Positions 9,270 to 19,545 of a stretch of DNA of 64,000 bases are shown here, piece by piece. Source of the DNA: Harmothoe impar (taxonomy: Eukaryota; Annelida; Polychaeta; Phyllodocida; Polynoidae). Below the pieces are notes generated by a model, which saw nothing but the letters and a program-made list of their open reading frames with translations, had not been told where the DNA came from and made no database searches. The stretch lies in NCBI GenBank assembly GCA_947462335.1, contig OX381708.1, positions 1,984,001 through 2,048,000 of the forward strand, written 5' to 3'. Within the stretch, counting starts at the first letter, position 1; the number at the start of each line of letters is the position of its first letter. The position numbers and the translations under genes are program-made.

Positions 9270-9604
9270 GTTATTGAGAAGAATTGTGCCTGCAGATCAT
9301 CTGTATTGCAATTTAGATGTTTTAACTCGGAGTCAGAAAATGTGAGATCTTGTTTTATATAGGCTAAGAGTCCTCCCCCATCTCAACAAGCTCTATACTG
9401 CCGGAGTATGTTATACCCGTCCATTGCAATATGGTTGTTTGTAATCCCTGCGTTTAAGAAGCTTTCAGATATTGTAACAACGTCATATATTGAGTTTGCT
9501 ATGTAAGGCTGTATATGGTAGTCCTTATATGAACCATAAAGGCTTCTGACATTAATATGTGCTATAGCAAGGCCCATACCCTTTGTTTTCTCAGAAGACA
9601 TCAC
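9270..9604 (-). pseudogene. LINE-A ORF2, N-terminal endonuclease segment
   Basis: The minus-strand frame begins at about 9604. It shows the EEP-endonuclease start of LINE ORF2: Ala-His-Ile-Asn-Val-Arg-Ser-Leu (first catalytic Asn), then the Thr-Ile-Ser-Glu-Ser-Phe-Leu helix with the catalytic Glu. A TGA near 9383 interrupts it, after which Gly-Gly-Gly-Leu-Leu-Ala-Tyr-Ile continues in frame up to the Polinton boundary. The first half of the duplicated target is its last two codons. The rest is at 691-853. Confidence 0.8.
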
Positions 9605-10233
9605 CCTTGTTCAAGGACCCTAGGCACCTTGACCTGGTTCAACTCAATCCAAAAGAACATTCAACACCATCAACACACCAACAAATACATGTACATATTT
9701 GCAACACAGTTATTAAGCATGGCCTGATTTTTTTTACTTATGTGGGTAGAACTGGAGAAGTATAGTACGTTTCCTCGCCTTTTCAAGTTTCTTGATGAGG
9801 GAAGGGGAGGTGGAGAGGGCAGGTGCCAGATCACTCCGTACAGGTGCATTTAGTGCAAGTGATATCTGTTAGGAGTAGAACATTGTCAATAGTAGATTCT
9901 ATGTAATATAATGTATCATAAAAATCTTTCTATATTAATTACTAAACTAATTGCCAATCTGTAGTGCAACTAGATATATCGGTCATAGTGACCCAGTTTT
10001 GGCCAAGATCCCACCAGCGTCACAGACGAGCCTCGGTGCCATTGGTGCTATTGGGGTCAAGTTCTTTGTTCACGTTAGACACCTTCAGCACTGTGTTTAT
10101 AACGCTTAGCTCAGACAAATTGTTCCTTATCTTGGCTATACTATGACAGTGTAGAACAGGCCTACGCCCACCAGTTCAGTCGAAAACATGTTTGACAGCC
10201 AGCTATGATGTGAATGGAAACCTATGCCAGCTC
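9605..10233. other. Spacer between LINE-A ORF2 and ORF1
   Basis: I see no clear coding signal. In an intact LINE of this type ORF1 and ORF2 would be close or overlapping, so this 630 bp is either degraded sequence or a small insertion. Confidence 0.35.
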
Positions 10234-10905
10234 CTACGGTTTTAGCACTGCACAGGCTGGGAGGGTGTCTAGCTGCAAGTGGTTATAGGAGTGACCATTT
10301 ATAATCACACCTTTCCCTTTGAATTCCACCCTTTTATTTAGCGCTTTGGCATGAGTCCCAATGATTCTTATCTCCCTCTGCTTGTTTATCTCTTCAGGAG
10401 TTTGATCATCAGAGATTTGAGTGCCATTCCACTTTTCTTTGCCCTTGAGTAGGCCTACTTTCGAGTATACTGCCCCTTTTAATTCTGGCTTGTTTAATAT
10501 GCACATATTGGGCCTGGGATTGTTATTATACGGACGCCCCAGCCTGAAACACCCACGGGTGTCTGCACTAGTGAGCCCCGTCTGCATATCGGTAAGGAGC
10601 TCATCAATGGCTATTTTAGGGTAGGGGTAGTCGGTCTCAGAAATCCCTTTGATAATTAGATTTGGTCTACGCCTCTCCCCTTCCAGCTTATTTATTTTTT
10701 CTTTAAACATGGAGATTTGCGTGGCATCCTTTTTCTCTCTGTGATCAATTCTCCCCATTTTGTCTTTCATTTTTTCAAGTTGTGACTGGAGATTGTCAAT
10801 TTGCACTTCTTGATCGACAATGAGTTGTGTAAGACCAGTAATGTCATTAGAATTGGCCGTGGCCCTTTGACCCATGGCTGTGACCTCATTTTCATTTACG
10901 GGCAC
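10234..10905 (-). CDS. LINE-A ORF1 protein (coiled coil plus RRM-like domain), partial
   Basis: This is an open frame of 223 codons. The N-terminal part is a heptad-patterned coiled coil (Val-Asp-Gln-Glu-Val-Gln-Ile-Asp-Asn-Leu, then Lys-Met-Lys-Asp-Lys-Met). It is followed by Arg-Arg-Pro-Asn-Leu-Ile-Ile-Lys-Gly-Ile, the start of the L1-ORF1p-like RRM/transposase-22 fold, and a basic C-terminal part. Such proteins bind LINE RNA as trimers. There is no in-frame ATG at its left edge: the true N-terminus was probably further upstream and is separated by the insertion at 11.1-12.2 kb. Confidence 0.7.
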   Translation of the reverse strand: MPVNENEVTAMGQRATANSNDITGLTQLIVDQEVQIDNLQSQLEKMKDKMGRIDHREKKDATQISMFKEKINKLEGERRRPNLIIKGISETDYPYPKIAIDELLTDMQTGLTSADTRGCFRLGRPYNNNPRPNMCILNKPELKGAVYSKVGLLKGKEKWNGTQISDDQTPEEINKQREIRIIGTHAKALNKRVEFKGKGVIINGHSYNHLQLDTLPACAVLKP

Positions 10906-11075
10906 ATTGGCAGTAATTTGTAACCAGTGTCATTTTGGTCATGAAGTCCAAATTAAATTTTGCAACTTGAGCTTCTACACTTACATTCTGACCAGGTTGG
11001 GAGGGAGGTATGGTTAGGGGTGTCAAATCAATGATTACACTGTACAACAAATTTTCAAAAATTGTAAAAAACCGG

Positions 11076-12192
11076 GACCAGACTCAAATATTCTTATGTA
11101 TTTTGACCTGGGGAACTCAAAAATAGCACTCAAAATTGTGTGGTAAGTCTCAGTTTTCAGATGTTCACACGGTCTTATTTGTATACCCAGTTAGAGCTTA
11201 TATATACACTATTTGTTCAAAAAGTAGGAAAATGCTTCTTTTCATGTAAAACTCATTTTTAACTAGTTACATTATTAATATATTACTGATCTGTTATAGA
11301 AATAAATATTCTTTGTGAAGAAATAGGTCCAAAATAACACTTTGAAACATATAACTAGTGCTTAAAAAGGTCGCTTTGTCTTCCTATTGTATTCCCAATA
11401 AGGACCACCTCTGACCATATTCCAGCAATGTACCTGGCTAATGTTTCATGTAAAATTAGGTTTGATGGTCAAATATCCTCATACAAGGATACCTTTTAGT
11501 AGAAAATTCATTCTGAAAGGAATTTGCAAGGCCTGTTTTGAGGTTTGCAATGTTGATGACATTTCCAATTTTGTAGAGCCAATATCCAATATTTTGACTG
11601 TGTCAATGGCTACCATGGTAGCCAGAAACTGGCCTTTGTACCATTTTTGTCCACAAAAACCATTATAAATATAGAATTTTAATCCTAAAGATGTAACACC
11701 AATGATCTATCATTGTATTCTGCATAAAGGGTTATCCGAGCAAATTTCTGTCTATTTATTACTCTTTTTGGGATTCTGGCACTGGTGGGGGCTAAAAACA
11801 GTAATAATAGCTTTCCTGAAGGTACCTCTTGTCAGAACTGGTGACAATCCTGATCTTAGTAGCTTAAAAAAATGTTATATCGCTTTAGGATGAATCTATA
11901 TATTCTATGGTATTTTTTCAATTAATATAGGCAAAATATCACTAATTTAGCTTCATAACAGTGTAGAATCCTGTTTTTTATGGTATGTTACCACTAAATG
12001 TGCTTCAGAGTCATGTTATCTCTGCCAGGCAAACAAAATTGATAATTTTTTATGAATGCTGTCCCTGCTGTATATTGGTCGGACCATATATTCAGTAGTA
12101 GACCGACAAATAATCATGGTTGGAATATCTTGAAACTGAGACTTATGAGGCATTTTTGGGATTGAGTGACCTCAAATTAGTCTAGTCAGGTA
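11076..12192. mobile_element. Probable non-autonomous DNA element inside LINE-A ORF1 region
   Basis: The ends are imperfect inverted repeats: the left arm contains TAAGTCTCAGTTTTCAGAT near 11144 and the right arm its counterpart near 12120-12150. Outward of these both arms hold a CAGACTCAAAT/ATTAGTCTAGTC-type end. The interior is AT-rich with no convincing protein. Exact ends and duplication are uncertain. Confidence 0.45.
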
Positions 12193-12437
12193 GGTCTGCC
12201 CCCCGTTTTTTCATCGTTGCACAGTGTTATCAGGTATTTTCCCATTCTTTTCCTCCTCGGTCCCAGAAGCCTCAGGGTCACTCCCACTTCAACTATGATC
12301 AGTATCACCATCTGTCTGGTTTGATGTAGGTATAGGTGACGTGGGGGGGTGGAATGGGACGTTGTGTGGGGTCGTCAGGATTTCCTAGGGGGGGAGGGAG
12401 GTCGGCTCTTTTGTGGGTTCAGTGTTTATTGTACCCT

Positions 12438-12843
12438 TTATGTCACCTCCTTCAATATCTTTCCCCTCTCCCAGGACCTCCTTCTTCCCTGGGCTATTGT
12501 TACTAGTGCTCTGCTTGATAGGCCGGTCTCAGTCTGTATGTCAAAGTGCATGTCGAGTTCACCATCAGACTTACGTCTGTCTACTTCGTCCTGTAAATCA
12601 GTGTCAACCAAACTCGAGCTGTCAACCAATGGAGTATCAGGTGTCATATTAGTAATGGCTTTACTCACGTATCTTTATCCCTTCAGACTTTTGGGTTTCC
12701 TGTAACTTTTAGTAGGGGTAATTTCTCTGTCGGTGAGCATACTCAGTATTGTTGGCCTAGTAGGTCCTGAGGTCCTGCCTGGATCCCTGACTGCTGCTCC
12801 AGTCCCTCCTCATGGCATGGCTGCTTGTATGGCGTGCCCCGTG
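12438..12843 (-). pseudogene. Possible 5' coding part of LINE-A ORF1
   Basis: Minus-strand frames here encode Ser/Thr/Pro-rich and then acidic, Asp/Glu/Ser-rich peptide, separated by one in-frame stop near 12670. That composition suits the disordered N-terminus of a LINE ORF1. No motif is recognised; the call rests on orientation and position only. Confidence 0.3.
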
Positions 12844-13404
12844 TTTGTAGTGGATTGTGTGTTTCGCCCTCATTCCCTCATATACTACTCTCTAGTCTCC
12901 TCCAGGAATCCTTCCAGATGTTATAGGTAGCTTTATATTGACATTTGTACCGTTTCAGCTATCTATTACTGAGTTAAACACCCATTAGGGCGAATAAATC
13001 ACGGGAGCCGATCCGATACGTGTCTACCTGCTGGTAGCCATACTGCAATTAAAAAGCCTAATGAGTATATATGGTTTAGTGCTGTGTCTTTGGCATTAAA
13101 AATCGTTTACAAACTTTAAAAAAAAAAAAAAGCCACGGTGACCAGCGCCGAGTGCTGCTGCTGACAGACGGCTTTTTAACATGTGTTATGGTGCTCGTGA
13201 AATAAAAAAAAACAAATGTCGGTGCTTTCTGTTTCTTCTGTAAATGGTGTTAATATTACACCTTGAATAAAAGTGTGTAAACGACCTGCTGTAAAAGAGT
13301 GAGACTTGCATGGAAAGGGTTATGTATGTCAAAACATGCATATGGTCAATTACCCACTGTTGAGCTGCTATCAAATGTTTATGTAGTCCTCTATACCCCC
13401 AGGT
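12844..13404. other. Intergenic stretch, no gene seen
   Basis: Contains an A14 run near 13118 and a short GC-rich patch after it. It may include the 5' end of LINE-A and the junction with the DIRS-order element. Confidence 0.35.
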
Positions 13405-13925
13405 CCCACCCTAATTGAATATTAATCAAGGTTGGGGGATTACAGTATACTGATGCACTATGGGTAGGCCAATAAATGTCCAGTTCTGTTTAAACTATGA
13501 TATTATTTTATTTGTGTAAGCAAACAATACGTTTTTTCAAAATTATATTTCCTAGTATAACTTTTGCAGGATAAAAATATACACCTTTGACCGGGTATAG
13601 TCTTTGACCGGTGCTGTGTAGTCTTTGACCAGCGCAGTGTAGTCTTTGACTAGACCGCATTAAAAGCATTACAATGAAATGTTTTTAATACTTTTTGAGT
13701 CCGGTCAAAGACAATACCTGGACAAAGACTACATTGTGCCGGTCAAAGACTACATCGTGCCAATCAAAGACGTTTGAATTGTCACAATCTCATGAGCCAG
13801 AGCTTAGAATATAAATTTGGTATAAAATTGAGTTAATTCTTTTTTTATTTGGCCTAGTTGTAATATGAGCAGGTCAAACTCCCCACCTGTCATCCACCTT
13901 CTCCCCATATCATTAAGGCAGTTTT
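13405..13925. repeat. Left terminal direct repeat of the DIRS-order element, with inserted foldback
   Basis: Shares with 19283-19545 the blocks CTAATTGA, ACTATGATATTATTTTATTT and TTTTTATTTGGCCTA in the same order and orientation. About 190 bp of foldback sequence (13585-13771) interrupts this copy only. Confidence 0.7.
13585..13771. mobile_element. Small foldback element whose arms are tandem 21-bp repeats
   Basis: The left arm (13585-13655) has four copies of a TAGTCTTTGACCGG-type unit spaced 21 bp; the right arm (13699-13771) has four copies in inverted orientation, with a 43-bp AT-rich loop. It is absent from the partner repeat at 19.4 kb, so it is an insertion. Confidence 0.75.
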
Positions 13926-14328
13926 AAGCAAGGACTGAGATGGAGACGAGGATTGGAGGATGATATTTTATTAAGAGTTTATATAATAAAATATGAAGAA
14001 TGACATCAAATGTAATACGCACATTTTATGTTATGCAAGTATGAACACAATATTGTGTGAAATGTAAAACATGGAATACACATTTAATTATGAATAGATA
14101 AGAAGTTTGTATGACACCCTTTATACAAGATTATACATTATTTTATAGTAATAAAAATAAATTGTAATGCCAAAAATCCAACAATTTAAGGGTGGGAATA
14201 TGGGGTGGTAGATAAAACCCGGTATAAAAGTATGAAATTGTATAGTATTATGATGATAACATTTGTGAACGTTAAAAGAATTGTTTATGCACTGCACTGA
14301 TTGGGCATTTATGATTTTGCGATCACAG
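13926..14328. other. 3' non-coding part of the DIRS-order element
   Basis: AT-rich, no ORF of note. In Ngaro-type elements the internal B repeat would lie here; I could not match it to any sequence on the far side of the left direct repeat. Confidence 0.4.
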
Positions 14329-15321
14329 TTAGTTGGTGGGGTATATGGACTTCCTCAAGGCCTTATTGGCCTTATTGCCGGCCAGCTGGATGTAGTTCTT
14401 GTGTGCCATCGACCTCCAGCCTCCAAAAGCCTGCACTTCCATTTCTGGGAGGCCGGCATTGAAGGCTTCTGTGGCTGCTGATTTCTTCAGACTGTGTAGG
14501 ATGTAAGTGCCTTTTGGCATGCCAATGTTTCTCATTGCTGCGTCCCACCTGTCCCTTATGTATGATGTGGGTGTGACAGACTTCGTGACTGGGAACTGCA
14601 GAAGTGGGTGCACTGTTTGTTCTGTGGGTACCAGTTGTAGCATGGCTTCCGCGTGCCAGACCGGGCAGACTAAGGGGTGCTCGGCCTTTTCCATTATTAC
14701 TACTCGTTGCTTTCTGCAGGTTTTTGGCGTCTCTTATCGTCAGCACCAGGTTGTCTTTTGTTAGAGTCATGTCCCCTCTTGGTGTGACATAGCGCTGAAC
14801 TTGCCCACCGAGCTGGGGGCCACTTCTGATTGACGTAGGGCCCCATAGAATATGATCCGTAGGGTGAACCTGACTACCAGATCTGCCTGGTCCCTCTGGA
14901 GGAAGTTCAGCGCCGACCTGAGGGTCTGCATAGGGACTGGTGGCTTGACTCTGGATCTTGCGGCTATGTCCCTCTCCATGGCCTCCATTGCTCTCTTTAT
15001 TCGGGGGTGGTGGGACTCCTTGGTTGGTGCCCCAGCTAGCTCCAAGAATGTTCTTATCTGGGAAAGGTGGTTCCCAATCGTTGCTGGGGAGTTGACCGTG
15101 AGTGCTAGGTACTCCATGTATGTGCACAGGTCTTGGTGTGAAGGCGCCATATAGTCCAGTCCAATGTGCTGGGAGTAGGCCAAGTAGGTGGCCACTCCCG
15201 ACCTGTGGTTCTTGTGCGTGCCTTGTGTCCTGGCCGGCCATTGACGCTGGCCCGCCCTCTGTTGCAGAAACTCTAGCGCCGGATCTGCAAAGTATTGGAG
15301 GGGACATGGCGTCAAGTACAT
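14329..15321 (-). pseudogene. Tyrosine recombinase of the DIRS-order element
   Basis: The N-terminal SAM-like part (15321 to about 14830) leads to Tyr-Gly-Ala-Leu-Arg-Gln-Ser-Glu, the box with the first catalytic Arg. Then the frame moves twice (near 14815 and 14715). The C-terminal part holds Leu-His-Ser-Leu-Lys-Lys where families usually have His-x-x-Arg, then Gly-Gly-Trp-Arg and an Asn-Tyr-Ile-Gln-Leu with the presumed nucleophile Tyr. The enzyme would resolve circular cDNA into the genome. The two frameshifts, and Lys in place of the second Arg, make this copy inactive. Confidence 0.8.
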
Positions 15322-17335
15322 GTAGACATGGGTCGATCAATTCAAGGTTCATGTCTGCTACATATTTATGGGCCAGGTTTAAGAAGTTGTCATCTATATG
15401 GGCCCTACTAAGGGCGTCAGCTACATCATTGTTCTTGCCAGGAATGTGTCTGAATGAAAAATGAACGTCACATATAGCCTGTACCATCCAGACCGCCCGG
15501 GCTGCCTCTAGCATCCGGTGGTTTCTACCCCTACCTGAGGTCAGTACCTTCACTGAGGCCTCGTTGTCACAGTGTATTCTAATGTGTGCTCCCCTGTCCT
15601 CTGGGGTGATGAGAGTTTGTACCGCTACTGCTATGTTTGCTGCCTCAATTTCAGACACATTTACGACCGGGTCGACCAGTGGTGCCACCTGTCCTGCATA
15701 TGCCCTGGTACCATCATGTGCTCCCACCCCGGTCAGGCAGGCGTCCACATATATGTCTTTTGATGGCTCAGGGTCTGGTATATATGCTACCCCATTCCAG
15801 TCTGTAGCGAACTCTAGAAACCATGTAAGGTCCTGCTTCATTTCAATGTTGACGTGTATGTAGTTGCCCCTCCTGCCCCTGAGTGCATCGAGGGGTTTGG
15901 ACACAAATAACCTCGCCGGCCTGATGCATTTCGCCACATGCAGCAGTTTTCCAAGTAAGCTTCTGAGTTGCTTCTTAGTCAATGACCTTCTTGACAGACA
16001 GAAGCTTACCTGTTCAATGGCCTCGTTGAGCTTGTCTTTGGGGATGGTGAGGGTCTACTTTTCTGCGCCCACGATGATACCGAGCCACGCCACCCTGTGA
16101 GATGGTGCCTGCGTCTTGCCCTCGGCCTCCGGGAGGCCCAGCTCCTTCAGGAGGTCCCGTGCTACCTCATGGTCATATTCAGCCTTGGCCCTGGATGGTG
16201 AGACAATTACAAGGTTGTCTAAGTACATTTTTGACATCACTCCCTTGGACTCCAGTATGTCGACAATGAACATCACCGCCCTCTGCATTTGGCAACTACT
16301 CCCTCGACTACCAAATGGCATGGTGATATCAGAAAAGAATTTTGAGCTCCATTTTACTGCCAATAAAGGCCAATCTAGCGGGCAGGATTTAAAGTTTTTA
16401 TATGCACGGCTGACATCCAAGGTCGAGAGATGTGCGCCGGTGCCAAATGCCAGAAGGTCGTCTACGAGTCTGTCTACTGATGGGAGTTCATGATCCCTTT
16501 CTAGACCCAGCACAGTGTTTTTAAAAATGTAGGCGTTAACCGAACTGTCGTCAGGGAATGTCATGTCACTAATTATACGTCGTTCGTCTGATGTTTTCTT
16601 TTCCCGTGACATGAGTGGGGACACATGGCACCAGGGGTGAAATGGGGGTGAGTCAAACGGACCTATGAGTCCCCCCAGATCAGTAGTATTGTCAATAAAT
16701 TTGTCGACATGTGTGGGGAAATTGGTAGCACTGGGGTGGTTATCAATGTCAATAGTGTCAGATGTCTGTCCCATATAGCCTAAAGGGAATCCGAATTCGA
16801 CAAAGTCCACCAGTTGTCTGTGGTCAAAACTGTCCCCGGCGTACCTGTGCCAAGCTTCAAGGTTGAGTTGGGTTGGGAGTGACAGCCGGATACCCAGTAT
16901 GTTGGGAATGCCCGAGCCTGCCACCCCCTCATATATGTAGGCTAGTTAATGGGGCATTTTCTTGTTGACATTGGGCCAATTGTCTATTCTGTGCTGTCTG
17001 AAAGCCTCCGGAGTCACGTCTATGTCTATGTCAAATTTGTCAGCTTTACACATTTTTCTAATTTTAGCGAACGGTGGCGCAATATTACCTGTCTGGCCGA
17101 AGTCGTTTGGGTTGAGTTGACACGCGTCTGTCACCTCATCGTGCCATCTGTGTGTGCCCTGCGGCGCCTGTGGTAGAATGTCATGTTGCTTTATGACTGT
17201 TACGCCTTCTTCCATAACGCCGGCTGCAGTTTGTTGTGTTATTAACCCCGTACATTGAGTTAAACCACTGACAACAGGCGTATCATTGCTTGTTTTTGTT
17301 CCTCGTCTGCCATCTTGCCTCTCCTCTCGCGCCAA
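15322..17335 (-). pseudogene. Reverse transcriptase-RNase H polyprotein of the DIRS-order element
   Basis: One frame with two nonsense codons: TAA near 16943 and TAG at about 16055. RT motifs include Ser-Asp-Glu-Arg-Arg-Ile-Ile-Ser-Asp, Leu-Ser-Thr-Leu-Asp-Val-Ser-Arg-Ala-Tyr (motif A) and Met-Tyr-Leu-Asp-Asn (motif C). The second Asp of YxDD is Asn, codon 16214-16216. The RNase H part has Ile-Tyr-Val-Asp-Ala, Ile-Glu-Ala-Ala-Asn, His-Cys-Asp-Asn-Glu and a terminal Asn-Asp-Val-Ala-Asp-Ala-Leu-Ser-Arg. The recombinase frame begins where this one ends. Confidence 0.85.
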
Positions 17336-17374
17336 GTCTCGCCGGGCGCGAGAAGGGGAGGTGACGTCATCGTC

Positions 17375-18856
17375 TCACGGGGCGCGAGAGGTTGGGCGAG
17401 AGCCGGTCAATCCAAGATGGCCACGCCCAGTGCTGCCATCTTTGTTGGCATAGTGCTGCGGACTCGGTGACATTTTCGCCTGTTCATGGGTTAAAATACA
17501 GTCATTCAATGCGTCACGCCTTATACTAGAGCCCTTGCTGGGCGTGCCAGAACTATACATGTCATCTGGCCCGCCTATTGCCCATTTTTTGGCGGTGCGC
17601 TGCTGTTCGGCTGCGGGGCGCGGTTCTGCTGTGGTGCTCCCTGCCTCAGGGGATTCACGGTGTTCCCCCTGTTCTTATTCTGGCAGCCTTGGTATGAGTG
17701 GAAGTTTCTCCTTCCCGTTGTTTCACAGTGTGTGCATGTATGGACATACACTATCCCGCGGTCGGCATGATGATGGCGGTGTTCACAACCTGCCTGTGCA
17801 TTAAAGTCTGGACATGCCACCTCGCCAGGGTTTTTCTGTACTTGGATGTTTAGCGGGCCGCTGCTCCTACCAGCTGTTGTTGTGACCGACCCGGCGCCCG
17901 ACGTCACGGGGGTCATGGCGATCATCACCCGTTGGTCCATGATCCACCTAGAGTCGGCCCATGTGTGTTTCTCGGCCTCCACCTGGTCCCAGACTGACTG
18001 TGACCAAGCCAGGATTGCGGGCCATGGCCTACCGGCCATGAGGTCCACAGTGATGTCATGCAGATGGTCTACTATGTGGTCCCTGTCCTCCCCTACCTGG
18101 GCAGCTGCCCGATCGTCTGTCAGCAGGGTGAGGACACAGTGTATATATTCTATCTCCTTCATGTCAGCGCGAGCATCCAGCTTCTGCTTTAAAGTTTGGA
18201 GGCCCGGGCGTTCAAGGCACATGTACGGCTAAACAATTGGTCTTTTGACAAAGGGGTCAGTTATGAGGTGCATCTTACCATCTGTCATGGGCATCCGCAT
18301 GGCTTCACGGGCCAGTTGTTGGTCCACAAAGCCATCGGCATTGGCATTGAGACGCAGCGACTTGATGTCTGGGAGCTGTTGTAGCATGTGTGCACTCACG
18401 GGGGGAAGAGGGTCGCCCCATTGCCCTAGCGGTCAGGTGCGGGGTGTCATGGCGGCGGCGGCTGTTCTGCTGGCCCTGGGTGCCGGCGGCGCCAGTCGGG
18501 AAGCTCTGGGCGGCCGGCTGGGTGCTCTTGAGCTGAGCGTTCACCAGGAGGTCCAGTTTGCTGTCCATACTGTCCATCTGGCTCTTTAGGTGTCCCACCT
18601 CGGCCTCTAGTGCCGCCACCCTCCTGTTGTCCCTTGGTGGCTTAGCGTACTGGTATGTGCGCAGGTTACCTGGCCTGCGGTCATACAGTGGGGTTAGGTG
18701 TAAATACCTCTCGTCCGTCATTGACGTGTTCGGTGAGTAGTCCGTCGCCCAGTCATCATTCATGTCAAACAAGTCGATGAGAGGTGCAGACTTGGCTGCG
18801 GGGCCTGAGCCTCGGCCACATCCGCGTCCTCGTGCAGGTTTCCCGCCGGCCGCCAT
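17375..18856 (-). pseudogene. Gag-like protein of the DIRS-order element
   Basis: The N-terminal piece (ATG near 18856) is Gly/Arg-rich and then has a short coiled coil (Val-Ala-Ala-Leu-Glu-Ala-Glu-Val). A frameshift near 18400 and a TAG near 18230 separate it from the C-terminal piece (18222-17575). That piece holds a Cys/His cluster: Cys-Pro-Asp-Phe-Asn, Cys-Glu-His-Arg-His-His-His, then Cys-Thr-His-Cys and a final Cys. This arrangement fits the zinc-binding region of DIRS/Ngaro gag. A Gln/Asn/Pro-rich tail follows. Confidence 0.7.
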
Positions 18857-19282
18857 TGTCGGTTGTCACCTGCCTTGTATCCAGCGCTCACTTGTCCCTA
18901 CCTTGCCTACTTCGTTCAGCAAGGTCGTTCACTTTCTAGCCTATGTACCAACACAGTTGTAAAAAAAAATGGTTTGTAAAATAACTTATAAAAATTTTCT
19001 GTGCCTGAATTTGCAAGCGCCAGGTGTGGCGTTGTCAAGTCTAGAAAAGAGTAGTGGTTTGTAAATTTTTGTCTTTCACCTAAAGAGGCTACTAGAAAAA
19101 AATTAGAGAAAAGAGTAGTGAACCGGACGGTGGAGGAGCAGTGAATGGGGACTTGGGTGGAGGCTCCGGTGGGAGCTGGAGGATTAGTGTATACTTTTGG
19201 TGGTAGACGGAGTAGGAGTATGGAGGGAGGGTGGTCCTGCTTTTGGCACCTCAATGACTCAGAAGTTACCCGGTTAGGGCAA
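18857..19282. other. 5' leader region of the DIRS-order element
   Basis: Between the gag start and the right direct repeat; no ORF with family resemblance. Confidence 0.4.
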
Positions 19283-19545
19283 TGCTGTACCTAATTGAGG
19301 GTTGGGGTATTATAGTATAAGCTAAGAAATGTACAGTTTCTTACAGAACTATGATATTATTTTATTTGTGTGCGCCCACGACACGATCCTATGATCACTT
19401 TTTCATGATAAAAAAAAAAAGCTCAGGATATACATTTGGTCTAAAATTGACTCAAAACTTTTTTATTTGGCCTAACTGTAGGATAGACAAGTCAAGCGCT
19501 CCACCTGTTGCCTTCCTCACCCTCCCTATTAATGTTGTATGTTGC
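19283..19545. repeat. Right terminal direct repeat of the DIRS-order element
   Basis: Direct counterpart of 13405-13925 without the foldback insertion. Limits are approximate. Confidence 0.7.

Larger units (their letters stand above)
13405..19545 (-). mobile_element. DIRS-order (Ngaro/PAT-like) tyrosine-recombinase retroelement, dead
   Basis: On the minus strand the order is gag-like protein, reverse transcriptase, RNase H, tyrosine recombinase. This order, with terminal direct repeats and no integrase, defines DIRS-order elements. Related sequences at 13405-13925 and 19283-19545 are in direct orientation. No methyltransferase domain is visible, which points to Ngaro or PAT rather than DIRS1 (inference). 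All genes carry stops or frameshifts. Confidence 0.8.

Noticed and set aside
12349..12705. 118-codon plus-strand ORF
   Set aside because: Overlaps the presumed LINE-A ORF1 5' part on the other strand; no family resemblance, Cys/Leu/Ser-rich by composition.
13585..13771. CRISPR-like spaced repeats
   Set aside because: Repeats are in inverted arms with no unique spacers, and the setting is a eukaryotic transposon.
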